This document shows positions 1 to 5,514 of a DNA stretch of 5,514 nucleotides, piece by piece; within the stretch, counting starts at the first letter, position 1; each line of letters begins with the position of its first letter. A model generated the notes under the pieces. The model made no database searches, was not told the origin of the DNA, and saw only the letters and a program-made list of their open reading frames with translations. Source of the DNA: Ignavibacteria bacterium (GTDB lineage Bacteria; Bacteroidota; Ignavibacteria; Tepidaquicellales; Tepidaquicellaceae); assembly GCA_018058125.1 (NCBI GenBank), contig JAGPCH010000128.1, positions 1 to 5,514 of the forward strand, written 5' to 3'. The translations under genes and the position numbers were made by a program.

Positions 1-2
1 CT

Positions 3-311
3 GCAACAGTACTCAGTTTATTATTTGGATGGGAAGAAAGCGGAAACATAATTTTACTTGCCCGCTTAGCAGGGATCGTGTATGTATGTTTTGGAATTGC
101 GTGCTACCCTTCAAATAATCCGGTTGATGAAAATAAAATATCAATGACATTTATTGCAATGTTCCTGTACAATTTTCTTGCAGCGGTATTTTTAGGCTAT
201 TTGAGATTCGGTGAAAATTTTGAAGGAGCATTATTACTTCCTGCGGTCATATTTCATTCTTTGATTACAATTTACTTTGTATTTGTTTTTAAGAACATCA
301 AGAAACAGTAA
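3..311 (+). CDS. C-terminal part of a small multi-pass membrane protein, function unknown (5' end outside window)
   Basis: The reading frame is open from the first complete codon at base 3 to the TAA at 309-311, giving 102 residues. The true start therefore lies left of the window, and the in-frame GTG at 78 is probably an internal Val codon. The visible protein is strongly hydrophobic, with likely membrane spans at about residues 16-34, 49-67 and 74-97, perhaps another at the left edge, and a short basic tail (KNIKKQ). A loop with the sequence CYPSNNPVDENK separates two spans. I see no catalytic motif and do not recognise the family with certainty. It resembles the small (about 130-residue) three- or four-span proteins of unknown function found in many bacteria. 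It ends 51 bases before the sulfatase on the same strand with no terminator between them, so co-transcription is likely. That it helps the sulfatase is only a guess. Confidence 0.75.
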   Translation, partial: ATVLSLLFGWEESGNIILLARLAGIVYVCFGIACYPSNNPVDENKISMTFIAMFLYNFLAAVFLGYLRFGENFEGALLLPAVIFHSLITIYFVFVFKNIKKQ

Positions 312-362
312 CAAGTATGAATTATAATTTTTAAACTCACATTATTTAACTAAAAAAATCTC

Positions 363-2840
363 ATGGCTAAAAACGTTTTATTGTTATTCGTGATGCTGTG
401 TTTTTTTATTTCCGGTTGTAAAGAAGGTAATAAGAAAAGCACATCAAAAAGTAATCTTGAAACATCCGGGACACCGGGCTCTCCGTTTGCTACAACTACT
501 ATTGACGGTAAGCAGCTTCCAAATCCTCCCTTTCCTTTTGAAGGAAAAATTGAGGAAGATGCAAATAAGTCAAAGGCATACTGGCCGCCAAATATTGTAC
601 CACCAAAAGGCGCTCCGAATATTCTTCTGATCATGACAGATGATCAGGGATACGGAATCTCCGGTACATTCGGAGGAGTGATACCTACTCCTTCTATGGA
701 TAAACTGGCTAAATCGGGAATAAGATATACTCAGTTTCATTCTACTGCTCTTTGTTCTCCGTCTAGAGCTGCGTTGATAACAGGTCGTAATCACCACTCT
801 GTTGGATTTGGTGTAATTATTGAACAGTCAACTGGATTTCCGGGCTATGACGGAATTGTTTCTTTAAACAGTGCATCCATCGGATCAATTTTAAAATACA
901 ATGGATATGCAACTTCCTGGTTTGGAAAAGATCATAATGTTCCGACTAATGAAAATACTAACACCGGTCCTTATGATAACTGGCCATCAGGAATGGGATT
1001 TGAATATTTTTACGGATTTGTAGGTGGTGAAACAGATCAGTATAGACCTTATCTTTTTCAGAATACTACTCAGATTTATCCCTGGCTGGACGATACTAAT
1101 TATAATATGATTACAGGAATGGCTGATAATGCAATTGAATATCTTGATCAATTGAATTCATCCGATCCTGAAAGACCTTTCTTCCTATATTATGTGCCCG
1201 GAGGAACGCATGCTCCGCACCAGCCTAAAGCAGAGTGGAGAGATAAATTCAAAGGCAAGTTTGATATGGGGTGGAATAAGATGCGCGAAGAAATTTTTGC
1301 AAATCAGAAACGTCTTGGTGTGATTCCTCAGAATACGCAGCTTACTCCATGGCCGGATGATTTACCTAAATGGGAAACTCTTGATACAAACAGTAAAAAA
1401 ATGTTTGCCCGACAGGCTGAGAATTTTGCAGGTTATGTAGCATATACTGATAACGAAATAGGAAGAGTTATACAGAAAGTTGAAGATATGGGAAAATTTG
1501 ATAATACACTTATAATTTATATTAGCGGAGATAATGGTACAAGCGCTGAAGGAACGGCAATTGGTACTGCTTTCGACATGGCTGCAATTCAGGCTATAGA
1601 AATGCCGATTGATGATCAGTTGAAATATTATGACGTTTGGGGCGGACCTGAGACTACACCTCATATGTCTGTTGCCTGGTCGTGGGCATTTGATACTCCA
1701 TTCAAATGGACTAAACAAATAGCTTCTCACTTTGGAGGCACAAGACAGGGGATGGTAATGTCCTGGCCAAACAAGATCAAAGATGCAGGCGGAGTTCGAT
1801 CGCAATTCCATCATCTTATCGATATTGTCCCGACTATTCTGGAAGCTACAGGAATACCTGCTCCCGAGATGGTTAACGGAATTCAGCAAAAACCTATTGA
1901 AGGCGTAAGCATGGCTTATACATGGGATAAGGCAAATGAAAAAGCGCCTTCTACAAGAAAGACTCAATACTTTGAAATGTTCTGCAACAGAGGAATTTAT
2001 AATGATGGCTGGTACGCATGTACCACTCCGCCTCAGCCGCCATGGCTTATGGGATTAGGTAAATTCCCGCCGATTAATGATTATAAATGGGAATTGTATA
2101 ACTTAACTGATGATTATTCTCAATTCAATGATTTAGCATCTCAAAATCCTGATAAACTAAAAGAACTTCAGGCATTATTTATAACAGAAGCTAAAAAATA
2201 TCAGGTGCTCCCTCTGGATAATTCTGTAATTTCACGTCTTCTTGCCCCAAGACCAAATGGCACTCAGGGAAGAACAGATTTTACATATACCGGACCAATA
2301 AAAGGAATTACTTATCCTGCAGCTCCTGATATACTTACAAAATCTTTTACAATAACTGCAGATGTTGATATTCCTCAGGCAGGTACTGAAGGAATGCTTG
2401 TTACTCTCGGAGGAAGAATGAGAGGATGGGGACTTTATGTATTAAAAGGCAAACCGGTCTTTACATACAATATGCTTGCGCTTGAAAAATTCAAGTGGCA
2501 GGGAGCAGATGCTTTGACACCGGGCAAACATACAATTGTATTTGATTTCAAATACGACGGTCCGGGAGCCGGTAAAAGCGGCACAGGAATACTTTCTGTC
2601 GACGGAAAAGAAGTTGCAAATAATAAGATACCTAATACTATTCCATTCTTATTAACTATTTTTGAAACATTCGATATAGGTTCTGATACGCGTACACCGG
2701 TTGATGATGCGGACTATCAGGTGCCATTTAAGTTTACAGGTACGATCAGTAAAATAAATGTTAAATTAGGAAAGGATCAGCTTATGGCAGATTCTGACAA
2801 GCTAATGAGACAGAATATTCTTGCTATGGTTAACTATTAA
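363..2840 (+). CDS. Arylsulfatase of the AtsA/AtsD type, predicted lipoprotein
   Basis: This is a type I sulfatase (alkaline phosphatase superfamily, COG3119) that hydrolyses sulfate esters; the substrate cannot be told from sequence. The N-terminus has a lysine, a hydrophobic stretch and a lipobox, I16-S-G-C19, so export and lipid anchoring at C19 are predicted, followed by a polar linker to about residue 80. The catalytic domain (about 85-620) contains metal ligands D93/D94 (MTDDQGYG), the formylglycine site C131-S-P-S-R135 followed by AALITGR, K189/H191 (FGKDHN), H283 (GGTHAPH), D390/N391 (SGDNGTS) and K448 (DTPFKWTKQ). Their order and spacing match Pseudomonas aeruginosa AtsA. Residues about 655-803 form a C-terminal beta-rich domain usual in the longer AtsD-like enzymes, and 825 residues fits that subgroup. 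C131 must be oxidised by a formylglycine-generating enzyme not present here. The ATG at 363 is chosen because the next Met (M11) would leave too short a signal peptide. The leader is A-rich with no Shine-Dalgarno sequence. Confidence 0.96.
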   Translation: MAKNVLLLFVMLCFFISGCKEGNKKSTSKSNLETSGTPGSPFATTTIDGKQLPNPPFPFEGKIEEDANKSKAYWPPNIVPPKGAPNILLIMTDDQGYGISGTFGGVIPTPSMDKLAKSGIRYTQFHSTALCSPSRAALITGRNHHSVGFGVIIEQSTGFPGYDGIVSLNSASIGSILKYNGYATSWFGKDHNVPTNENTNTGPYDNWPSGMGFEYFYGFVGGETDQYRPYLFQNTTQIYPWLDDTNYNMITGMADNAIEYLDQLNSSDPERPFFLYYVPGGTHAPHQPKAEWRDKFKGKFDMGWNKMREEIFANQKRLGVIPQNTQLTPWPDDLPKWETLDTNSKKMFARQAENFAGYVAYTDNEIGRVIQKVEDMGKFDNTLIIYISGDNGTSAEGTAIGTAFDMAAIQAIEMPIDDQLKYYDVWGGPETTPHMSVAWSWAFDTPFKWTKQIASHFGGTRQGMVMSWPNKIKDAGGVRSQFHHLIDIVPTILEATGIPAPEMVNGIQQKPIEGVSMAYTWDKANEKAPSTRKTQYFEMFCNRGIYNDGWYACTTPPQPPWLMGLGKFPPINDYKWELYNLTDDYSQFNDLASQNPDKLKELQALFITEAKKYQVLPLDNSVISRLLAPRPNGTQGRTDFTYTGPIKGITYPAAPDILTKSFTITADVDIPQAGTEGMLVTLGGRMRGWGLYVLKGKPVFTYNMLALEKFKWQGADALTPGKHTIVFDFKYDGPGAGKSGTGILSVDGKEVANNKIPNTIPFLLTIFETFDIGSDTRTPVDDADYQVPFKFTGTISKINVKLGKDQLMADSDKLMRQNILAMVNY

Positions 2841-2870
2841 ATCTTAGAAATTATTTTCATAATTTATTGA

Positions 2871-2903
2871 ATACCGGAAGAAAATTTCTTCCGGTATTTT
2901 TTT
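2871..2903 (+). terminator. Rho-independent terminator of the sulfatase unit
   Basis: A perfect 10-bp stem, ATACCGGAAG (2871-2880) paired with CTTCCGGTAT (2888-2897), encloses a 7-base AAAATTT loop whose outer bases can pair further. A run of seven T (2897-2903) follows directly. It begins 30 bases after the sulfatase stop codon. No T-run follows the stem on the minus strand, so it works mainly for the plus strand. Confidence 0.92.
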
Positions 2904-2965
2904 ATTATTTCTTTTCATTTTTACTTATAAAATTATATCAATTTTAAAAAATTAATCTAACTTTA

Positions 2966-2997
2966 TTAACCGATTAACCATTTAACCGATTAACCCT
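2966..2997. repeat. Four tandem TTAACCNN octamers in the convergent intergenic gap
   Basis: Four units follow without a break: TTAACCGA (2966-2973), TTAACCAT (2974-2981), TTAACCGA (2982-2989) and TTAACCCT (2990-2997). Seen at the next level, a 14-base block TTAACCGATTAACC is repeated with a 16-base period. The units are non-coding and sit just after the sulfatase terminator. Short AACC-rich tandem repeats between genes occur in several Bacteroidota-like genomes. No function can be assigned from the sequence; a protein-binding array or slippage-born repeat are both possible. Confidence 0.85.
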
Positions 2998-3091
2998 TAA
3001 GAGACAATGCAGCTTTATCGCGGGAGTCTGCCGACCGTTTTGTAATCAAAGAACATTTGATATTTTTCTTTAAAATGAAAAGGAGAAACTT

Positions 3092-3133
3092 ATGTCAGTC
3101 AGAGAAAGAGAATTTGTATCCGGTAGAATTTAA
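3092..3133 (+). CDS. Possible 13-residue micro-ORF or leader peptide with a strong ribosome binding site
   Basis: The ORF reads MSVREREFVSGRI and stops at TAA 3131-3133. The sequence AAAAGGAG (3078-3085) lies six bases before the ATG, which is an ideal Shine-Dalgarno placement and contrasts with the sulfatase leader, which has none. After the TAA the same frame stays open for another 48 codons, to TGA at 3278-3280, and is rich in Arg. The stop could therefore be a nonsense mutation in a longer small gene, or the openness may be chance. A hairpin follows 30 bases downstream, a layout like an attenuator leader. However, no plus-strand gene follows, because the next gene (feoB) runs the other way. 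I do not recognise the peptide, and translation is unproven. Confidence 0.25.
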   Translation: MSVREREFVSGRI

Positions 3134-3157
3134 TTTAGCACTTTTACAGTACATATA

Positions 3158-3222
3158 AGGGTCCGTCAGAGTTATCCGATAGAACCCTGGAGACTCAGAC
3201 GGGGGTATGCTTTTTGTGCACC
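3158..3222 (+). other. Stable hairpin with potential H-type pseudoknot, RNA element of unknown kind
   Basis: CCGTCAGAGT (3163-3172) pairs with ACTCAGACGG (3193-3202): nine pairs with one central A-A mismatch around a 20-base loop. The five bases just before the stem, AGGGT (3158-3162), are complementary to ACCCT (3184-3188) inside that loop, so the two helices would form an H-type pseudoknot or compete as alternative folds. Five T (3211-3215) come eight bases after the stem and are followed by the palindrome GTGCAC (3216-3221). The spacing is too long for a standard terminator. No riboswitch or ncRNA family known to me matches. The strand is assigned only because the micro-ORF lies upstream on the plus strand; the minus strand can fold similarly. 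Confidence 0.35.
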
Positions 3223-3363
3223 AAAACAACTAGAATTTCTTAGTGTATTTATTCTGCCGCGGCGGATTCATGGTAAATGAAAACGATTTTATTTTCGGAC
3301 AGTCTGAAAACTGCAGTGACTCTGATGTGTTATAAAAATTATCTATAAATTCTCAACAAACAT

Positions 3364-5403
3364 TCAATTCACCCCAAAAGCTCTCAGCCCGTTCACAGTC
3401 ACAAACGCAAACACATAAGCTAATGCAGTAAACACGACTACTTGCAGAACGGGGATTCTCCAGCTTCCGGTTTCCTTTTTGGCGATTGCTACTGTCGAGA
3501 GACACTGAAGCGCGAATACAAAGAAGACTATCAGTCCGGCTGTGGTAGCTGTAGTAAAGAGTTTCTGATCACTGTCTCCGATCTTTGCCTCCCTCATAGA
3601 GTTAAGAATTGAATTCTGAATGTCATCCCCGTCTTCTGTAATTTTAAAGATAAGAGCCATCGAACTAACGAAAACCTCTCTTGCTGCGAAAGTAGCAATG
3701 AGAGAAACACCAACACGCCAGTCAAGACCAAGTGGTTTCATTACGGGCTCTATAAATTTACCGAGATAAGCAGCATATGAACCTGACATGCGTTCATTGG
3801 CTTTGATGATCTCGGTTTGTTCGGGAGTGACATCAGCCGATTCCTGAACGACCGGATTATAATTCGGAAATGTCGTGAGTATCCATATTAAAAGAGATAA
3901 GTAAAGTATTATCGGACCGGCTTTAACTACATATTGCTTTCCGTTTTTTATAGTTTCCTGAATTACCCGCATTGGTTTAGGCATTCTGTAAGCCGGAAGT
4001 TCGAGTATAAATGAAGTGTTGTCCTTTTCTTTTACTATTCTGCTGCTGAATTTATTTACAACAGCGGCAATAATAATTGAACTCATTATGCTGAAAATAT
4101 AAATTCCGGCAAGAGCTAAACCTCCGATCCACGGAGTATCCTGAGGGATCAGAAAAGCAATAAGCAAAGCGTACACAGGAAGTCTTGCGCTGCAGCTCAT
4201 TAATGGGATTATAAATATAGTAAGAAATCTTTCCCGTTTATTTGTGATAGTTCGTGTTGCCATCATTGCCGGGATAGCGCAGGCAAATCCGGACAGCAGG
4301 GGAACGAATGATTTTCCGTTAAGTCCGATCTTTGATAACGGTTTATCTATAAGCATTGCGCCTCTTGCAAGATAACCTGAATCTTCAAGCAAACCGAGTA
4401 TCAGAAAAAGAATTAATATCTGCGGAAGAAAAACAAGTACTGAGCCAAGTCCGCTGATCAGCCCGTTTGCAATCAGATCAGCAAAAAGACCTTCTCCTAA
4501 AATTGTAAAAGCATTTTCAGACAGAAATGAAAAACCATCATTGACGAGATCCATTAATGGAGCGGCAAGCCAGAATATCGAAGTGAAAGTCAACGACATT
4601 ATCAGAAAGAAAATTATAACTCCCCAGAATTTGTGAAGAATGAATTTATCTATTTTTAATGTAGTCTCATCAGCTTTTAAGAATTTTGGAGAAGAGTTCA
4701 GAACAACTATACTTTCATTGATCTTCTGAATATCCAGTTTACCGTTTGTGTAATTCTGATCTTTTTCAAACAACACTTCCTTTTCGATTTTTTCAATCTC
4801 GGAATAGGATTCGAGTAATTTTGTCTTGTGATCTTTACCGGCAATAATAATTTCAGTCACCGAATCTTTTTCAAAATCATTCAGACTTTCCTTTAAAGCA
4901 GATAACAGATCATCAATACCTTTACCTGTTTTACCATTAACTCTAACAACTTTGCAGTTAAGAATGCTGCTGAGCTTGTTCTCTGAAATATCAAATCCTT
5001 TTTTCTGCAGCACATCTATCATAGTCAGAACAACCACTATATTAAAATTAGATTCAAGCAATTGCTTAACCAGATATAAATGTCTTGAAAGCTGACTGAC
5101 ATCCACTGTAACAGCTACTATATCCGGTTTACCGAATTTAGGATGTGAATAAAGAGTATCGACTGAGAGTTTCTCGTCAGGTGAAGACGGAATCAAACTA
5201 ATTATACCCGGAGTGTCAAGAATATCTGCATTTACCGCATGCTTGCTTAGGATCTTGGAGATAGAATATTCTACAGTAGAGCCGGGATAGTTTACGGTTT
5301 TAAAATTTTTACCGCTGAGATAATTGAATAAAGTTGTCTTGCCTGAGTTTGGCTGCCCGACAAGAGTTATCAATGGTATTTTATTTAATGTCTGATCACT
5401 CAA
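3364..5403 (-). CDS. feoB: Ferrous iron transport protein B (FeoB)
   Basis: FeoB is an inner-membrane Fe(II) importer with a cytosolic G-protein domain. In this 679-residue copy the G domain (about 8-170) shows G1 G16QPNSGKT23, G2 T43 in the YPGST segment, and G3 D63TPG66. The G4 position is T127MID130 instead of NxxD, and the G5 region is VNGKTGKG instead of the usual SA-type motif. A helical linker region (about 171-250) leads to the conserved KIDKFILHKFWG entry into the membrane part. This part has two gate domains with C375 (GFACAIPAMMATR) and C404 (MSCSARLPVY), the TFAAREVFVSS motif (571-581) and C634 in the last gate helix (ALQCLSTVAIAKKETGSW). The length is normal for the short FeoB form, with no Cys-rich tail. 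The start is TTG at 5403-5401. It overlaps the feoA stop, an in-frame stop lies 18 bases upstream, and the P-loop begins at residue 16. No FeoC follows. Confidence 0.97.
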   Translation of the reverse strand: MSDQTLNKIPLITLVGQPNSGKTTLFNYLSGKNFKTVNYPGSTVEYSISKILSKHAVNADILDTPGIISLIPSSPDEKLSVDTLYSHPKFGKPDIVAVTVDVSQLSRHLYLVKQLLESNFNIVVVLTMIDVLQKKGFDISENKLSSILNCKVVRVNGKTGKGIDDLLSALKESLNDFEKDSVTEIIIAGKDHKTKLLESYSEIEKIEKEVLFEKDQNYTNGKLDIQKINESIVVLNSSPKFLKADETTLKIDKFILHKFWGVIIFFLIMSLTFTSIFWLAAPLMDLVNDGFSFLSENAFTILGEGLFADLIANGLISGLGSVLVFLPQILILFLILGLLEDSGYLARGAMLIDKPLSKIGLNGKSFVPLLSGFACAIPAMMATRTITNKRERFLTIFIIPLMSCSARLPVYALLIAFLIPQDTPWIGGLALAGIYIFSIMSSIIIAAVVNKFSSRIVKEKDNTSFILELPAYRMPKPMRVIQETIKNGKQYVVKAGPIILYLSLLIWILTTFPNYNPVVQESADVTPEQTEIIKANERMSGSYAAYLGKFIEPVMKPLGLDWRVGVSLIATFAAREVFVSSMALIFKITEDGDDIQNSILNSMREAKIGDSDQKLFTTATTAGLIVFFVFALQCLSTVAIAKKETGSWRIPVLQVVVFTALAYVFAFVTVNGLRAFGVN
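5400..5403 (-). promoter_or_regulatory. TTGA start/stop overlap coupling feoA to feoB
   Basis: Read on the minus strand, TTGA contains the feoB start TTG (5403-5401) and the feoA stop TGA (5402-5400). This is the TTG version of the common ATGA junction. No Shine-Dalgarno sequence is visible in the bases just upstream (GCGAACTGTATTATAAT), so FeoB translation probably depends on ribosomes finishing feoA. The overlap is seen directly; the coupling is inferred. Confidence 0.75.
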
Positions 5404-5513
5404 ATTATAATACAGTTCGCATCACTTTTCCTGATAGCTATCACACTGCCTCTAATTGATAAAGCAATAGGATCATTAAATAGAGATCTGCTCAAAAGCT
5501 GAATTTCCTGACC
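5400..5513 (-). CDS. feoA: FeoA, C-terminal 37 residues (5' end outside window)
   Basis: On the minus strand a frame open from the right edge ends in TGA at 5402-5400. It encodes a fragment starting GQEIQLLSRSLFNDPIALSI and ending RGSVIAIRKSDANCIII. The pattern G-x-E-I, a DP pair, G-x-x-x-A-I-R and a final D-A-x-x-I is the C-terminal half of the FeoA SH3-like beta-barrel. FeoA is a small cytosolic partner required for Fe(II) uptake by FeoB. Its stop codon overlaps the feoB start by three bases. The rest of the gene, the operon promoter and any Fur site must lie beyond the right edge. Confidence 0.9.
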   Translation of the reverse strand, partial: GQEIQLLSRSLFNDPIALSIRGSVIAIRKSDANCIII

Positions 5514-5514
5514 C

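Larger units (their letters stand above)
2991..3332. other. Unidentified intergenic segment bounded by imperfect inverted repeats (possible MITE-like element or structured RNA locus)
   Basis: The first 22 bases (2991-3012) match the reverse complement of the last 22 (3311-3332) at 17 positions; the inner 12 bases, GAGACAATGCAG against CTGCAGTGACTC reversed, match at 10. The interior looks richer in G+C than the flanks and differs from the plain AT-rich spacer on either side. It holds a short ORF with a strong ribosome binding site (3092-3133), a hairpin with pseudoknot potential (3158-3202) and a GCCGCGGC palindrome (3256-3263). No long ORF, transposase or clear target-site duplication is visible, and the outer repeat bases overlap the TTAACC array on the left. 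It could be a small non-autonomous mobile element, a structured RNA with a long closing stem, or decayed sequence. The inverted repeat is imperfect enough that chance is not excluded. Confidence 0.35.

Noticed and set aside
78..311. GTG at 78 as the start of a 77-residue protein
   Set aside because: The frame is open back to the left edge and the upstream residues are equally hydrophobic membrane sequence, so the gene is cut by the window edge.
323..328. TATAAT as a -10 promoter box before the sulfatase
   Set aside because: No matching -35 element (TTGACA or a Bacteroidota-type TTG box) lies at the proper distance, and such hexamers are common in AT-rich spacers.
1362..1967. 201-residue ORF on the minus strand inside the sulfatase
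   Set aside because: It lies wholly antisense to a well-supported catalytic domain, is rich in Cys, Ser and Arg without a motif, and is a shadow of the coding strand. The shorter antisense ORFs at 350-634 and 570-797 are rejected for the same reason.
3256..3263. GCCGCGGC palindrome as an operator
   Set aside because: It is a short perfect palindrome with no promoter nearby; nothing ties it to a regulator.
3230..3271. Minus-strand 13-residue ORF (MNPPRQNKYTKKF) after feoB as FeoC or another small partner
   Set aside because: It is too short, has no ribosome binding site, and has no winged-helix or Cys pattern of FeoC.
3279..3296. Hairpin GAAAA/TTTTC as the feoB terminator on the minus strand
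   Set aside because: It has only five A-T-rich pairs and lacks a clean T-run after it on the minus strand. No convincing intrinsic terminator for feoB was found.
3001..3332. tmRNA, group II intron, SRP RNA or RNase P RNA in the gap
   Set aside because: No alanyl tRNA-like ends or CCA, no domain V hairpin or GTGYG-type 5' end, and none of the conserved core sequences of SRP or RNase P RNA are present.
5404..5514. Fur box or promoter immediately before feoB
   Set aside because: The whole stretch codes for the end of FeoA. Regulation of the operon would act upstream of feoA, outside the window.

Overview
The window looks like a chromosomal piece of an AT-rich, Gram-negative bacterium. A member of the Bacteroidota / Ignavibacteriota / Chlorobiota group is my best guess. 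The clues are a lipoprotein-type sulfatase, A/T-rich leaders without a Shine-Dalgarno sequence before the main gene, and octamer repeats between genes. This placement is an inference; no rRNA or other marker gene is present.

Layout. (1) 3-311, plus strand: the C-terminal 102 residues of a small multi-pass membrane protein that begins left of the window. (2) 363-2840, plus strand: a complete 825-residue secreted or lipid-anchored arylsulfatase with all the catalytic residues I can place. It lies 51 bases after the membrane protein and is probably co-transcribed with it. (3) 2871-2903: a clear intrinsic terminator for that unit. (4) 2841-3363: a 523-base gap between convergent genes. It holds the terminator, four tandem TTAACCNN octamers, and an unexplained stretch of about 340 bases. 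That stretch is bounded by imperfect inverted repeats and contains a 13-codon ORF with a textbook ribosome binding site and a hairpin that could form a pseudoknot. (5) 3364-5403, minus strand: complete feoB (ferrous iron transporter with a GTPase domain). (6) 5400-5513, minus strand: the last 37 codons of feoA, which overlaps the feoB start in a TTGA junction and continues beyond the right edge.

Functionally there are two unrelated units pointing at each other. One is a sulfate-ester hydrolase, which would need a formylglycine-generating enzyme encoded elsewhere. The other is a feoAB operon for Fe(II) uptake across the inner membrane. The coding genes are ordinary family members, although FeoB has non-canonical G4 and G5 nucleotide-recognition motifs. 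The part that known features do not explain is 2991-3332. It could be a small non-autonomous mobile element, a structured RNA, or decayed sequence. I could not match it to any family I know.
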